DNA from: Caloramator australicus RC3
GTDB lineage: Bacteria; Bacillota; Clostridia; Clostridiales; Caloramatoraceae
DNA: 38,061 nt
Direction of reading: 5' to 3'
NCBI RefSeq assembly: GCF_000297115.1
Contig: NZ_CAKP01000027.1
Span: forward strand, 1-38,061
The position numbers were made by a program, and so were the translations under genes. Shown here in pieces: positions 18,519 to 27,716 of the stretch (positions are counted from its first letter, which is position 1; every line of letters starts with the position of its first letter). Under the pieces are notes generated by a model. It searched no databases. It saw only the letters and a program-made list of their open reading frames with translations, and was not told the DNA's origin.

Positions 18519-18542
18519 ATTGCCCGGCGATTGCCGGGCAAT
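18519..18542 (-). promoter_or_regulatory. Intercistronic hairpin between oppA and oppB
   Basis: ATTGCCCGGC (18519-18528) pairs perfectly with GCCGGGCAAT (18533-18542) around a four-base loop. On the minus strand no T-run follows (ATATTTAGGAGG instead), so it does not look like a full terminator. Such GC-rich stems after a binding-protein gene often protect its mRNA and raise its level over the permease genes; that role is inferred. Confidence 0.6.
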
Positions 18543-18544
18543 TT

Positions 18545-20266
18545 TTATTTAACATCAACTATTTCAACATTTTGAATATCATATGTCCAATCTATATATG
18601 GTGATGGATTTACTCCCTTAACCCTGCAGCTTACAGCAACATTATCCTTGTTATAGCTCAAGAAAAGATATGGCAATTCTTCATTTGCAAGCTTATTCCA
18701 CTGTTTATAAATTTCCTTTCTCTTTTCCTGATTAAATTCAGTAAGACCCTGTTTCATAAGTTTTTCAGATTCTTCGTTTACCCAGCCAACAGAATTGTTT
18801 CCTCCAGGAACATCCTGTGCCTTTGAGAATATTCCTGATGGATCTGGGTCAATCGATAGGGACCAAGCCATGTTATACATTTCAAATTCCCTTTTGTCAT
18901 AAACCTTTTCAACCAATGTTCCAAATTCCATAAGTTCTGGAACAACTTCTATTCCTAGTTTTCCCCAATTATCTTTAACAATAGGTATTAAAGATTCTAC
19001 ATATTTGCTTCCTGTATAGGTCATCCAATGAATTATAAATTTTTTGCCATCTTTATATCTAAACCCATCTTCCTTCTTTACCCAGCCAGCCTCATCTAAG
19101 AGTTTATTCGCAAGATCAGGATTATATTCGTATTGGTTTATTTCATCCGTATATGCCCAAGAAACTGGTGAAACCGGTGCATTACATACCTGACCGTTTC
19201 CTTTGTAATAAGCGTTTATAAACCCTTTTCTATCAAGTCCATACATTAGTGCTTGTCTTACTCTCTTATCCTTAAATCTTTCATCCCTGAGATTTAATCC
19301 TATATACCCATAGGAATTGGAAGGATAGCTATATATGTTGAAAAATCCCGCCTGTTTTATAAGTTCAACCATTTCTGGCTTACCTACAGCATCTATATCT
19401 ACATTGCCAGAGGTTAATTCTTGAACTACTGTATTTGCGTTTGTAACCTTCATAACTATAGTTTTAATCTTTGGTTCGCCCTTCCAATAGTTTGGATTTT
19501 TTTCAAATACTACTTCTGCACCTGGTTTGTAATTCTTAAGTGTATATGCTCCTGATCCCATTGGTTTTAAGAATAGATCCTTAAGCTTTTTAATATTTCC
19601 CTTTTCAAAAACATAATAATGCTTTGGAAGTATTCCATATCCAAAGTTCCAAATAGCAGGTGCTTGAGCCTCTGTTAAAGTAAATTGTATTGTATATGGA
19701 TCGATAACCTTTATTCCTTTAACTTCCTTTACTTTATTTTCTTTATCCTTATTGTATTCCTCGTATCCCTCTAAATACATAACAGCATCTGTTCTTGGTC
19801 CATCATAATTAGGATCGCAGATAGCTGTGAAGGTGAAGGCAACGTCTTCAGCTGTAAGTTCCTTTCCATCATGAAATTTAATTCCTTTTTTTATATAGAA
19901 GGTATATGTTTTACCATCTTCAGATATATCCCATTTTTCCGCAACATTTGGAATTGGATTACCCTCAGCGTCATTGCTAATAAGTCCATCGAAAATCAAA
20001 GAACATACCCATGAATCATATAAGCTGCCTGAATAAATTGGATTAAAGGTTCCATTTGGTGCAGTAGTTCCAACTATTAAAGTATCCTTTCTATCCCTTG
20101 CAACCTGTGGAAGTTTTTCTGGATTGGTAGCTTGAATTATCTCAATTTGACTCTTGTTTAAAGACTTGTTGTCAGAACTTCCTTGATTTGAAGAAGGCTT
20201 TGAACATGATGAAAATGTCCCAACCATAATCAAAATCCCTAAAAAAACACTTAAGATTTTTTTCAT
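18545..20266 (-). CDS. oppA: Oligopeptide-binding lipoprotein OppA (SBP_bac_5)
   Basis: 573 residues, extracellular solute-binding protein family 5. A lipoprotein signal peptide ends in lipobox FSSC with Cys21, followed by a Ser/Asn-rich linker and then the binding domain: VAEKWDISEDGKTYTFYIKKGIKFHDG is the family hallmark, with GSGAYTLKNYKPG and NYWKGEP later. It captures peptides at the cell surface for OppBCDF. ATG with GGGGGGATAAG ahead. First gene of the operon; a 148-base upstream region carries the promoter and the tandem repeat. Dipeptide, nickel or other substrates are possible for the family, but operon order and length favour oligopeptides. Confidence 0.92.
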   Translation of the reverse strand: MKKILSVFLGILIMVGTFSSCSKPSSNQGSSDNKSLNKSQIEIIQATNPEKLPQVARDRKDTLIVGTTAPNGTFNPIYSGSLYDSWVCSLIFDGLISNDAEGNPIPNVAEKWDISEDGKTYTFYIKKGIKFHDGKELTAEDVAFTFTAICDPNYDGPRTDAVMYLEGYEEYNKDKENKVKEVKGIKVIDPYTIQFTLTEAQAPAIWNFGYGILPKHYYVFEKGNIKKLKDLFLKPMGSGAYTLKNYKPGAEVVFEKNPNYWKGEPKIKTIVMKVTNANTVVQELTSGNVDIDAVGKPEMVELIKQAGFFNIYSYPSNSYGYIGLNLRDERFKDKRVRQALMYGLDRKGFINAYYKGNGQVCNAPVSPVSWAYTDEINQYEYNPDLANKLLDEAGWVKKEDGFRYKDGKKFIIHWMTYTGSKYVESLIPIVKDNWGKLGIEVVPELMEFGTLVEKVYDKREFEMYNMAWSLSIDPDPSGIFSKAQDVPGGNNSVGWVNEESEKLMKQGLTEFNQEKRKEIYKQWNKLANEELPYLFLSYNKDNVAVSCRVKGVNPSPYIDWTYDIQNVEIVDVK

Positions 20267-20311
20267 CTTATCCCCCCTAAAATTTAAATTGTTCTTCTTA
20301 ATATAAATTTT

Positions 20312-20352
20312 ATTAAAAATATATATATTTTTGGTAACAATATGGTAACAAT
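20312..20352 (-). promoter_or_regulatory. oppA promoter with tandem 11-bp-phased direct repeat
   Basis: The plus strand has TGGTAACAAT twice, at 20332-20341 and 20343-20352, a period of 11 bases (one helical turn). On the minus strand this is ATTGTTACCA repeated; the oppA-proximal copy contains TTGTTA (20335-20340), which sits 17 bases before TTTAAT (20312-20317), a plausible -35/-10 pair with a start about 40 bases ahead of the ATG. Direct repeats of this phase overlapping -35 are typical sites for OmpR/PhoB-type regulators. Repeat and spacing are seen; the regulator is inferred. Confidence 0.5.
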
Positions 20353-20394
20353 TTAGAATTTTACAAAAAAGGAAATAAGTAATTTGTTATATTG

Positions 20395-20426
20395 CAAAAA
20401 CGAGGTAAGTTTTATTAACTTACCTC
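20395..20426 (-). terminator. Intrinsic terminator of the signalling operon upstream of oppA
   Basis: GAGGTAAGTT (20402-20411) pairs perfectly with AACTTACCTC (20417-20426); on the minus strand the stem is followed by GTTTTTG. It overlaps the histidine kinase stop codon and separates the regulator unit from oppA. Confidence 0.8.
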
Positions 20427-21806
20427 ATTTTGTGGTAAATATATTGTTACTTTGGTTCCTAATCCTTCATTGCTTTCTATAACAATATCACCTTTATGGA
20501 GTCTGATTATCTCGTCGCATATTGCAAGCCCAAGTCCGCTTCCTTCCTTTTTTATATCGATTTTATAAAATTTTTCTTTTACTTTATCTATCTTTTCAAT
20601 TGGTATTCCTATACCATCATCTTCCACAATTATCTTTACTGCATGCTTTTCCCTTATAGTTCTTATTAAGATTGACCCGTCTTGCTTTGAAAATTTTACA
20701 GCATTATCAATAAGGTTTATTATTACTTGTCTTATTCTAAATTTATCAGCCAAAATAATATCATTTTCATCCAATTCTTCAGTTATTTTTAAACCTTTAT
20801 TGTTAGCCTTCCCTTTATACAGATTGCAAATATCATGAATTTCTTGATTTAAACTAAAGTTTTCAAGGTTTAATTTAATCTTTCCCCCTTCAAGTTTTGA
20901 AAAATCAAGAAGATCCTCAACCATGTCTGAAAGCCTATCTACTTCCTTTGTAATAATCTTTAACCCTTGTTTTATCTCTTCTAAGTCATTAAAATCGCTT
21001 GTCAAAATAGTTTCACTCCATCCCTTAATAGAAGTTAAAGGTGTTCTTAGTTCATGGGATACCGATGATATAAATTCACTTTTTAAATTCTGCATCCTTT
21101 TAATCTCGTTTGCCATATAATTTAAAGTTTCTGCCAGCTCTCTAATCTCATCGTTGTATTTGGTGGTTATTTTTACATCGAAATTACCCCTTGCCATTTT
21201 TTTTGCAACTTCGTTGATATCCTTTATAGGTTCTATTATGCTTTTACTGAAGGTTAAGCTCAAAATAAATAGAAATATCACTAAAACAAAGCTAATAAAA
21301 ATAGCAAAGGTTATATAATATTTTATTCTAGAATCCACTTCCCTTAAGGATGTTATTATCCTCAAAATTCCTACTATAGAACCATCCACCTTTATAGGAG
21401 CTGATGCTGCTATTAATTTTTCCATTGTTATATTGTTTATGTATATAGAAGAATGAACCTTATCTTGAAGAGCAAGAATATAATCTGATTGAAGGTTTTC
21501 GGCGTAATTTAATCCGCTAGAACAAAATAGCACTTTCCCTTTAGTATCCCAAACTTGAATAATAAAATCCTCATCAAAGGAATAATCTTCAACATAATTT
21601 TTAAGAAGAAAAGTTATTTTTTCTTTATCTGTGAAATATCTATTGAAAAACTCCGTAGATGTATTAACTTTATTTATCAAAAGCTGTCGTAAGCTTGAAT
21701 AATAATAGTTTCTTATGATAAGGGCAAAGGATAGATTGAAAACTATTAAAATAACTATAATCCCTATAATGTAATCCTTAACCCACCTTTTTTTAATCCC
21801 CGTCAT
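20415..21806 (-). CDS. Sensor histidine kinase, opp-linked
   Basis: 463 residues. TM1 about 13-33, extracytoplasmic sensor region about 34-163, TM2 about 164-186, HAMP about 187-238, HisKA with His251 in SSVSHELRTPLTS, and an ATPase domain with NLIDNAVKFS, VEDDGIGIP and GSGLGLAICDEI. PhoR/ResE-like domain order. The ATG lies 6 bases after the lipoprotein stop, with AAGGAATGA overlapping that stop, so the lipoprotein and kinase are translated together. Its position directly before oppA and behind a lipoprotein that could act as a surface co-sensor suggests a peptide or nutrient signal; this is inference. Confidence 0.92.
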   Translation of the reverse strand: MTGIKKRWVKDYIIGIIVILIVFNLSFALIIRNYYYSSLRQLLINKVNTSTEFFNRYFTDKEKITFLLKNYVEDYSFDEDFIIQVWDTKGKVLFCSSGLNYAENLQSDYILALQDKVHSSIYINNITMEKLIAASAPIKVDGSIVGILRIITSLREVDSRIKYYITFAIFISFVLVIFLFILSLTFSKSIIEPIKDINEVAKKMARGNFDVKITTKYNDEIRELAETLNYMANEIKRMQNLKSEFISSVSHELRTPLTSIKGWSETILTSDFNDLEEIKQGLKIITKEVDRLSDMVEDLLDFSKLEGGKIKLNLENFSLNQEIHDICNLYKGKANNKGLKITEELDENDIILADKFRIRQVIINLIDNAVKFSKQDGSILIRTIREKHAVKIIVEDDGIGIPIEKIDKVKEKFYKIDIKKEGSGLGLAICDEIIRLHKGDIVIESNEGLGTKVTIYLPQNEVS

Positions 21807-21812
21807 GTTAAA

Positions 21813-23048
21813 TCATTCCTTATTTATGAATATATTTTTTTCTATTTCATCCGGATTAAAAATCTTTTTATCATAATTTATGTATACTCTGTAATTCAGA
21901 TAATCCAATATTTTAATTTTATCCGCCAAATCTATTGTCTTTCCTTCCTTAATCCTATATAAAGAAAAAAGATATTTATTAGAATTCTTTAAATAAAAGG
22001 ATACACTTTCATAGTCCTTCTGATTATATTTAATTATAAAGTTATCTTGTATTTTTTTAGGAATAAGAAAATAATAACTATCATCACCATAGGTAGAACA
22101 GGAGTAGATTAAATTTCCCTTTTCATCTATCTTATACCAGTTGTTAATCCAAATATTTTCATTCTGGAAACTGTTATTAATCTCTGGCATCGCAACTTCA
22201 ATAAATCCATCTCCATCAATATCCTGTGATTTTATATAATAAGCCTTTATTCCATTTTCACATATATGATTTTGGGAGTTTAAAAACAAATTTTTTATCT
22301 TTTTTTTATCTAAAACTAATATTTGAGTTAGTGCTAATTCTTCTCCTATTAAACTATCTATAACTATTCCATTTTGGCTCTTATTTAATTTACAATAGGT
22401 TATGTTTTTATAGTGTTTTGTTCCTTTGTCTAAAGGAACTACATATAAAGAGTTAAATTTTTCACCCTCAGCCTTTAATATATTTAAAAAGGGAAATTCG
22501 TCTTTTCTTATTAGCAATATCTCATCTGTCCCATCCCCATCTATATCATTAATAGCAAAATCCTCATACTCCGACTTAAATACCACCCTTAATATTCCTT
22601 CTATTTCCTTTAATATAAAAACTTCCTTCGAATTATTTTTATAGTTTCCTATAATAAACTCCATCTTTTTATCTTGGTCTAAATCGGAATAATAAAATTT
22701 ATGAATTTCGTCTCCAACAAATCCATAACTAACTGCATTAATAAAACTAGAACTTTTGATAAGCCCTATTTTTAAAGGTGAAAACAAATCCGAAGTTTTT
22801 ATGAAATAAACTATATCACTATTTTTATCCCCATCAAAATCTAATAAATAAATGGAGTTTTTGTTCTCCCCATCTATTGGAGAAGTTAATTTCGAGTTAG
22901 GAGCAACAAAATATTTTATTTTACCGATTGCCATTTCGTATTCTTTAGGAATCATAGGCTTTACAATAATATTTTCTTCACGGAAATTGCAAGATTGAAA
23001 AATAAACACAAAAAATAATAAAACAATCCTTTTGATTAAAGATTTCAC
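21813..23048 (-). CDS. FG-GAP/VCBS-repeat lipoprotein between regulator and kinase
   Basis: 411 residues from GTG 23048. A short lipoprotein signal ends in lipobox FQSC (Cys20). The mature part holds several DxDxD-type calcium-loop motifs spaced along the chain: LLDFDGDKNSD, SDLDQDKKMEF, NDIDGDGTDE and SQDIDGDGFIE, characteristic of FG-GAP/VCBS beta-propeller repeats, so it is predicted to be a surface-anchored propeller. The GTG start is preferred because AGGGGG lies 9 bases before it; the longer frame would overlap the regulator gene. I do not recognise the protein by name. Its place between a response regulator and its kinase suggests it senses or presents a ligand to the kinase. Confidence 0.75.
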   Translation of the reverse strand: MKSLIKRIVLLFFVFIFQSCNFREENIIVKPMIPKEYEMAIGKIKYFVAPNSKLTSPIDGENKNSIYLLDFDGDKNSDIVYFIKTSDLFSPLKIGLIKSSSFINAVSYGFVGDEIHKFYYSDLDQDKKMEFIIGNYKNNSKEVFILKEIEGILRVVFKSEYEDFAINDIDGDGTDEILLIRKDEFPFLNILKAEGEKFNSLYVVPLDKGTKHYKNITYCKLNKSQNGIVIDSLIGEELALTQILVLDKKKIKNLFLNSQNHICENGIKAYYIKSQDIDGDGFIEVAMPEINNSFQNENIWINNWYKIDEKGNLIYSCSTYGDDSYYFLIPKKIQDNFIIKYNQKDYESVSFYLKNSNKYLFSLYRIKEGKTIDLADKIKILDYLNYRVYINYDKKIFNPDEIEKNIFINKE

Positions 23049-23064
23049 CTTCTTTAGCCCCCTA

Positions 23065-23751
23065 TTACTTAATTTCCCACCTATATCCATATCCTCTTAT
23101 AGACTTAATATATTTAGGGCATGTAGGGTCATCTTCTATCTTCTGCCTTAGCCTACTTATATTAACATCAACTATCTTATAACTTCCAATATAGTCTTCG
23201 CCCCATATTATGTTTAAAATTTCATCCCTTTTAAAAGCTTTATTAGGATTATTAATGAATAATTTTAAAAGTTCAAATTCAATATAGGTAAGTTCAATTT
23301 CTTTGTCTTCTTTAAAAAATTTTCTTGAGTTAAAATCAACTTTAAAAGGATACATAAAAATCTCATTGTTATTTCTTCTAATCATAGAAACCCTTCTAAA
23401 AAGCGAATCAACTCTTGCAACTAATTCTTTTGGACTAAAGGGCTTTACAACATAATCATCAGCTCCCTTTGAAAATCCAGCTATCTTATCAGCCTCTTGA
23501 GACCTTGCCGTAAGTATAATAATTCCTATAAAAGGATCCTTTTCTCTAATCTTATTGCATACATAAAATCCATCTATCTTAGGAAGCATTAAATCTACAA
23601 TAGCTATATCAATACCATCATTCTTTTTTAATATATCCAGCGCCTTTTCCCCATCCTCAGCTTCAAGGACATCATACCCTTCTCTTTTTAAATTTATTTT
23701 TATAAATCCCCTGATTTCCTCGTGATCCTCAACAATCAAAACCCTCTTCAT
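23065..23751 (-). CDS. OmpR/PhoB-family response regulator, opp-linked
   Basis: 228 residues from ATG 23751 (MKRVLIVEDHEEIRGF), chosen because GGGGGGA lies about 5 bases ahead. Receiver domain with phospho-acceptor Asp53 in IVDLMLPKIDG, Thr in ILTARSQ and Lys in VVKPFSP; C-terminal winged helix with YIEFELLKLFINNPNKAF, IWGEDYIGSYKIVDVNISRLRQKI and IRGYGYRWEIK. First gene of the three-gene unit, behind the prs terminator. It is the best candidate to bind the 11-bp-phased repeat ahead of oppA, though the second regulator at 12289-12966 is also possible. Confidence 0.95.
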   Translation of the reverse strand: MKRVLIVEDHEEIRGFIKINLKREGYDVLEAEDGEKALDILKKNDGIDIAIVDLMLPKIDGFYVCNKIREKDPFIGIIILTARSQEADKIAGFSKGADDYVVKPFSPKELVARVDSLFRRVSMIRRNNNEIFMYPFKVDFNSRKFFKEDKEIELTYIEFELLKLFINNPNKAFKRDEILNIIWGEDYIGSYKIVDVNISRLRQKIEDDPTCPKYIKSIRGYGYRWEIK

Positions 23752-23823
23752 CAAATCCCCCCAATAAAACTAATATTTACTATAAATTATAATTCTTTAC
23801 ACTAAAATATTAAAGAAGTAACT

Positions 23824-23853
23824 AAAAAAATAGGCCGGATTAAACCGGCCTAT
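23824..23853 (-). terminator. Intrinsic terminator of glmU-prs
   Basis: TAGGCCGG (23831-23838) pairs with CCGGCCTA (23845-23852), followed on the minus strand by seven T (23824-23830). It begins at the prs stop codon. Confidence 0.9.
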
Positions 23854-24806
23854 CACTCAAATATTCTGCTTACGGAAAGGTCTTCATATATTCTCTTTAT
23901 TGCCTCTGCAAAAATAGGTGCAACAGATAAAACTTTTATCTTATCAAGATGTTTTTCTGGTGGAAGAGGAATTGTGTTTAATACTACAAGTTCTTTAATT
24001 GCTGATTTTTCAATTCTTTCAACAGCTGGGCCAGATAATACCGCATGGGTGCAGCATGCAAATACTTCCTTTGCCCCCATATCCTTTAGGGCATTTGCTG
24101 CATTAGTAATAGTTCCTGCAGTGTCTATCATATCATCTACTAAAATAACATATTTGTCCTTAACATCTCCGATGACATTCATTATTTCTGAAACGTTTGC
24201 CTTTGGTCTTCTTTTATCAATTATAGCAATTGGTGCGTGAAGCCTATCTGCAAATTTTCTTGCCCTTGTAACGCTACCAAGGTCAGGTGATACAACTACC
24301 ACTTCATCTTCATTAAAATTCTTTTCTTGATAGTATTTTGCAAGGATTGGAACTCCAAGAAGGTGATCAACAGGAATATTAAAATATCCCTGAATCTGTG
24401 CAGCATGAAGGTCCATTGTTAAAACCCTATTAGCCCCAGCAGCTGTTAAAATATCTGCAACAAGTTTCGCTGTAATTGGATCCCTTGCCTTTGCTTTTCT
24501 GTCCTGTCTTGCATAACCATAATATGGTATAACAGCCGTAATCCGACCTGCAGAAGCTCTCTTGAGGGCATCAATCATTATAAGAAGTTCCATTAAATTG
24601 TCATTAACAGGTGCACATGTGGATTGAACCACAAAAACATCTGCACCTCTGACAGTTTCATTGATATCTACAGAAATTTCGCCATCGCTGAATCTTCCAA
24701 CAACAGCATTTCCCATCGGAACACCTACGATATCAGCTATTTCCTTCGCAAGCTCTGGATGAGCATTCCCTGTAAATATTTTGATGTGCTTACCATGTCC
24801 AAACAT
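23853..24806 (-). CDS. prs: Ribose-phosphate pyrophosphokinase (PRPP synthetase)
   Basis: 317 residues, full length for the class I enzyme. [12 protein letters not shown] at the N-terminus, [12 protein letters not shown], the flexible-loop [21 protein letters not shown], the [19 protein letters not shown] region, and the PRPP-binding loop [17 protein letters not shown]. It makes PRPP from ribose 5-phosphate and ATP for purines, pyrimidines, His, Trp and NAD. AGGAGG ahead of the ATG; 17 bases after glmU, hence co-transcribed. PRPP is also the effector of the PurR encoded upstream. Confidence 0.98.
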   Translation of the reverse strand: MFGHGKHIKIFTGNAHPELAKEIADIVGVPMGNAVVGRFSDGEISVDINETVRGADVFVVQSTCAPVNDNLMELLIMIDALKRASAGRITAVIPYYGYARQDRKAKARDPITAKLVADILTAAGANRVLTMDLHAAQIQGYFNIPVDHLLGVPILAKYYQEKNFNEDEVVVVSPDLGSVTRARKFADRLHAPIAIIDKRRPKANVSEIMNVIGDVKDKYVILVDDMIDTAGTITNAANALKDMGAKEVFACCTHAVLSGPAVERIEKSAIKELVVLNTIPLPPEKHLDKIKVLSVAPIFAEAIKRIYEDLSVSRIFE

Positions 24807-24823
24807 CTTTAACTCCTCCTAAG

Positions 24824-26194
24824 CTATTTTTTCCAAATTCCTCTTTTTTGCACCCATCCTTCTTTATTAACCTGCTTTTCCCTTGCAATTGCAAGTGATC
24901 CATCAGGAACGTCTTGAGTTATTGTAGAACCTGCGGCAATATAAGCACCCTCCCCAACTGTAACTGGAGCAACAAGATTTGTATTACAGCCTATAAAGGC
25001 CTTATCTTTAACTATTGTTTTATGTTTCTTTGTTCCATCATAGTTTACAACAACAGTTCCACATCCAAAATTGCATCCTCTTCCAACCTCAGCATCACCA
25101 ATATAAGTAAGATGTGAAACCTTTGTTCCATCTCCAATTGTTGATTTTTTAATTTCAACAAAATCTCCTATTTTTACATCTCTACCAATGATACTTTCAG
25201 GTCTTAAATAAGCAAATGGTCCAACATTAGCCCCTTGCATTATTTTACTTTCTAAAACAACTGAGTTTTGAATCGTTACATCATCCTCAACCTCAACATC
25301 CACAAGCCTTGTGTTGGGGCCTATTATACAGTTTTCACCGATTACTGTTTTCCCTTCGAGTATTGTTCCTGGATAAATTATTGTATCCCTTCCTATTTGA
25401 ACATCCGAATCTACATAAGTATTATTTGGATCTATGAAGGTTACTCCTTCATCCATGAATTTATTTATAATCCTTTTTCTCATTATAACGCTTGCCTCAT
25501 AAAGCTGCGCCCTTGAATTAACACCTGTAAATTCTTCAAAATCAGTTACATAGGCACCAACTTTTTTGCCATCTGACTTTAATATCTCTATTACATCTGT
25601 TAGATAATATTCGCCCTGTGCATTGTTGTTATTTAATCTCTTAAGGGAATCTAAAAGGGATTCTATATCAAAACAGTATGCGCCAGAATTTACTTCTTTA
25701 ATCTGCCTTTCAAATTCATTTGCATCTTTATCTTCAACTATTCTTTCAAGGTTGCCTTCAAAATCCCTTACAATCCTTCCATACCCCTTTGGATTATCAA
25801 CAACACCTGTTATAACAGTCGCAGAATATCCCTTTTCAATATGATACTGGAAAACCTCTGATATGGTTTTAGATGTAACAAGTGGAGTGTCTCCTGCAAG
25901 AATAATTACTGTCCCTTTTTTACCTTTTAAAAATTCACTTGCACACATTACCGCATGACCTGTCCCAAGTTGCTTATCCTGATATGAATAACTATATCTA
26001 TCACCAAGGTATCCTTTAACCTTATCGGCACCATGTCCAACAACAATGGTAAAGTCTTCGACAACAGAATCAAGTGCATGAATAACATGCTCTATCATGG
26101 ATTTGCCGCAAACCTTATGTAAAACTTTAGGAAGATTGGATTTCATCCTTTTTCCTTCGCCAGCGGCTAATATAATACCATAACACTTATTCAT
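24824..26194 (-). CDS. glmU: Bifunctional N-acetylglucosamine-1-P uridyltransferase / glucosamine-1-P acetyltransferase
   Basis: 456 residues from ATG 26194 ([20 protein letters not shown]). The N-terminal pyrophosphorylase half has [18 protein letters not shown] and ILAGDTPL; the C-terminal left-handed beta-helix half has hexapeptide repeats, [27 protein letters not shown]-type segments and the active region [11 protein letters not shown]. It makes UDP-GlcNAc for peptidoglycan. The start is set by GAGGTG 6 bases ahead; an in-frame GTG three codons upstream is less likely. Lies between spoVG and prs as in Bacillus (gcaD). Confidence 0.97.
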   Translation of the reverse strand: MNKCYGIILAAGEGKRMKSNLPKVLHKVCGKSMIEHVIHALDSVVEDFTIVVGHGADKVKGYLGDRYSYSYQDKQLGTGHAVMCASEFLKGKKGTVIILAGDTPLVTSKTISEVFQYHIEKGYSATVITGVVDNPKGYGRIVRDFEGNLERIVEDKDANEFERQIKEVNSGAYCFDIESLLDSLKRLNNNNAQGEYYLTDVIEILKSDGKKVGAYVTDFEEFTGVNSRAQLYEASVIMRKRIINKFMDEGVTFIDPNNTYVDSDVQIGRDTIIYPGTILEGKTVIGENCIIGPNTRLVDVEVEDDVTIQNSVVLESKIMQGANVGPFAYLRPESIIGRDVKIGDFVEIKKSTIGDGTKVSHLTYIGDAEVGRGCNFGCGTVVVNYDGTKKHKTIVKDKAFIGCNTNLVAPVTVGEGAYIAAGSTITQDVPDGSLAIAREKQVNKEGWVQKRGIWKK

Positions 26195-26231
26195 ATTCTG
26201 CACCTCAATTCGATATTTTTCTACCCTATAT

Positions 26232-26260
26232 ATTATATTGTATTAACAAAATTATTGCAA
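26232..26260 (-). promoter_or_regulatory. Putative sigma-A promoter of glmU-prs
   Basis: Minus-strand TTGCAA (26255-26260) and TATAAT (26232-26237) with 17 bases between, downstream of the spoVG terminator and about 40 bases ahead of the glmU ATG. Confidence 0.6.
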
Positions 26261-26269
26261 TTAAATTAA

Positions 26270-26305
26270 CAAAAAAATAAAAAGGAAGTATTTCACTTCC
26301 TTTTT
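26270..26305 (-). terminator. Intrinsic terminator of spoVG
   Basis: AAAAAGGAAGT (26279-26289) pairs perfectly with ACTTCCTTTTT (26295-26305); on the minus strand ATTTTTTTG follows. It sits 4 bases after the spoVG stop. Confidence 0.85.
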
Positions 26306-26309
26306 ATGA

Positions 26310-26585
26310 TTATTCATTTTCTTCAGGCATGTTCTTTACCTTTTCATATTCTGCAAGGATGGCTGCTTGAAGCTTTTCTCTTGTTTGTGTGTTTATTGGA
26401 TGAGCAATGTCCTTAAACTCACCATCTGGTGTTTTTCTCGATGGCATTGCTATGAATAATCCATTTTGTCCATCTATTACTTTGATGTCATGAACCACAA
26501 ATTCGTTGTCAAAGGTAACTGATACAATAGCCTTCATCTTCCCTTCGTTCATAACCTTTCTTACTCTAACATCGGTAATTTGCAT
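26310..26585 (-). CDS. spoVG: Septation/RNA-binding regulator SpoVG
   Basis: 91 residues from ATG 26585 ([20 protein letters not shown]). Typical Spo[37 protein letters not shown], then [21 protein letters not shown]. SpoVG proteins bind nucleic acids and affect septation, sporulation and post-transcriptional regulation. AAGGTGGTG lies 7-8 bases ahead of the ATG. A sigma-H promoter and a separate terminator make it a monocistronic unit within the purR-glmU-prs neighbourhood. Confidence 0.97.
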   Translation of the reverse strand: MQITDVRVRKVMNEGKMKAIVSVTFDNEFVVHDIKVIDGQNGLFIAMPSRKTPDGEFKDIAHPINTQTREKLQAAILAEYEKVKNMPEENE

Positions 26586-26618
26586 AAAATTCACCACCTT
26601 CCATGTTGCTTAATTAAT

Positions 26619-26647
26619 ATATTCTTCATTTTTTTTCAAATTCCTGC
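26619..26647 (-). promoter_or_regulatory. Sigma-H promoter of spoVG
   Basis: Minus-strand GCAGGAATT (26639-26647) and GAAGAATAT (26619-26627) separated by exactly 11 bases, a full match to RNAGGAWWW-N11/12-RNNGAATWW. spoVG is a classical sigma-H target in Bacillus. The predicted start is about 30 bases ahead of the ATG. Confidence 0.75.
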
Positions 26648-26680
26648 TTAAAATTGTGAATATTTCGAAAAATTTTTATA

Positions 26681-26710
26681 TTAATTCTCCAAGTTAAATT
26701 GGAGAATTAA
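26681..26710 (-). terminator. Hairpin at the end of purR
   Basis: TTAATTCTCCAA (26681-26692) pairs perfectly with TTGGAGAATTAA (26699-26710). It covers the purR stop codon. On the minus strand the T-run comes only after ATATAAAAA, so termination may be partial. Confidence 0.55.
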
Positions 26711-27516
26711 TTGTTTTTAAGTTTTACATCAATTATTTCCCTTTCTTCATCGACATTATTCAGTATAAGTAAAGATATGTAATCTTGAACTAACTTCTTT
26801 TCAGTCTTAGCCTCTATAAATACTCCAACTCCGACAACTTTAGACTCAAACTCCTCCATTAATTTTATTATTCCCTTTGCTGTCCCCCCGGCCCTCATAA
26901 AATCGTCTATGAATACTACTTTGCTTCCCTTTTTTACTGCCCTTTTAGGAAGGCTCATGGTTTGAATTTGCCTTTTTGAACCTGAAACATAATTTATGCT
27001 TACAGTAGGGCCTTCTGCCCCCTTGTTTTCCCTTCTTACTATAACTAAAGGAACATTCAAATATCTTGCAGTCATCATGGCTATTGGAATACCCTTAGTT
27101 TCTACGGTAAGAACATAATCGGGTTCTTTATCCCTAAAATAACTTGCAAAAATAATGCCTAGTTTATTTGTGATTTCCGGAGAAAAGATTAAATCATTTG
27201 TATATAAAAAACCCCCAGGCATAATCCTGTCTTTATTCTTTAAACTTTCACAAAGTTCTTTTAAAAAGCTTTGTCTATCTTCTTCCCTTAAAGAAGGCAC
27301 AAATCTAACTCCACCTGTTGGTCCAGCCACAGTTTCAACGCTTCCAACTCCAATATCCTCAACAACTTTTTTAAGTATAGTAACATCTTCACTTAAAGTT
27401 GATCGAGCCATACTAAAATTTTCTTGAAAAAAACTTAAACTTATTACTTTGTTAGGATTATCTGATAATATTTTAAGTATAGCCGCTACCCTTTCTTTCC
27501 TGTTTAGTCTTTCCAT
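26707..27516 (-). CDS. purR: Purine operon repressor PurR (PRPP-binding)
   Basis: 269 residues from ATG 27516 (MERLNRKERVAAIL). An N-terminal winged helix (about 1-70) for DNA binding, then a phosphoribosyltransferase-like domain with the PRPP loop VVFIDDFMRAGGTAKGI near residue 200. In Bacillus PurR represses purine synthesis genes when PRPP is low. AGGATGTGGG precedes the ATG; the frame could start three codons earlier at a GTG. Divergent from murC with about 200 bases between. Downstream spoVG, glmU and prs follow the Bacillus order, but yabJ is absent. Confidence 0.95.
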   Translation of the reverse strand: MERLNRKERVAAILKILSDNPNKVISLSFFQENFSMARSTLSEDVTILKKVVEDIGVGSVETVAGPTGGVRFVPSLREEDRQSFLKELCESLKNKDRIMPGGFLYTNDLIFSPEITNKLGIIFASYFRDKEPDYVLTVETKGIPIAMMTARYLNVPLVIVRRENKGAEGPTVSINYVSGSKRQIQTMSLPKRAVKKGSKVVFIDDFMRAGGTAKGIIKLMEEFESKVVGVGVFIEAKTEKKLVQDYISLLILNNVDEEREIIDVKLKNN

Positions 27517-27654
27517 TTTTCCCACATCCTATTCACTTAAATATTTTTATCATAATTTTTTATTTTTATACATATTTTATAATGGCAAATTCTAAACTAT
27601 CTAATCTAATTGTAAAAAAAACGAGTCTGATTTTCAACGATTACCAATATTTTA

Positions 27655-27683
27655 TTGATATATTATAATTTAAAATATAAAAT
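27655..27683 (+). promoter_or_regulatory. Putative murC promoter
   Basis: TTGATA (27655-27660) and TAAAAT (27678-27683) with 17 bases between, about 34 bases ahead of the murC ATG at 27717. The purR-murC spacer (27517-27716) holds nothing else that I can support; I saw no clear pair of CGAA-type Pur boxes. Confidence 0.45.
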
Positions 27684-27716
27684 AATGTTATGTAAATTTT
27701 GTTTAGGAGTGATAGG

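Noticed and set aside
27517-27716. PurR-box pair between purR and murC
   Set aside because: A single CAACGA-like stretch was seen, but no two convincing CGAA boxes in the expected arrangement.
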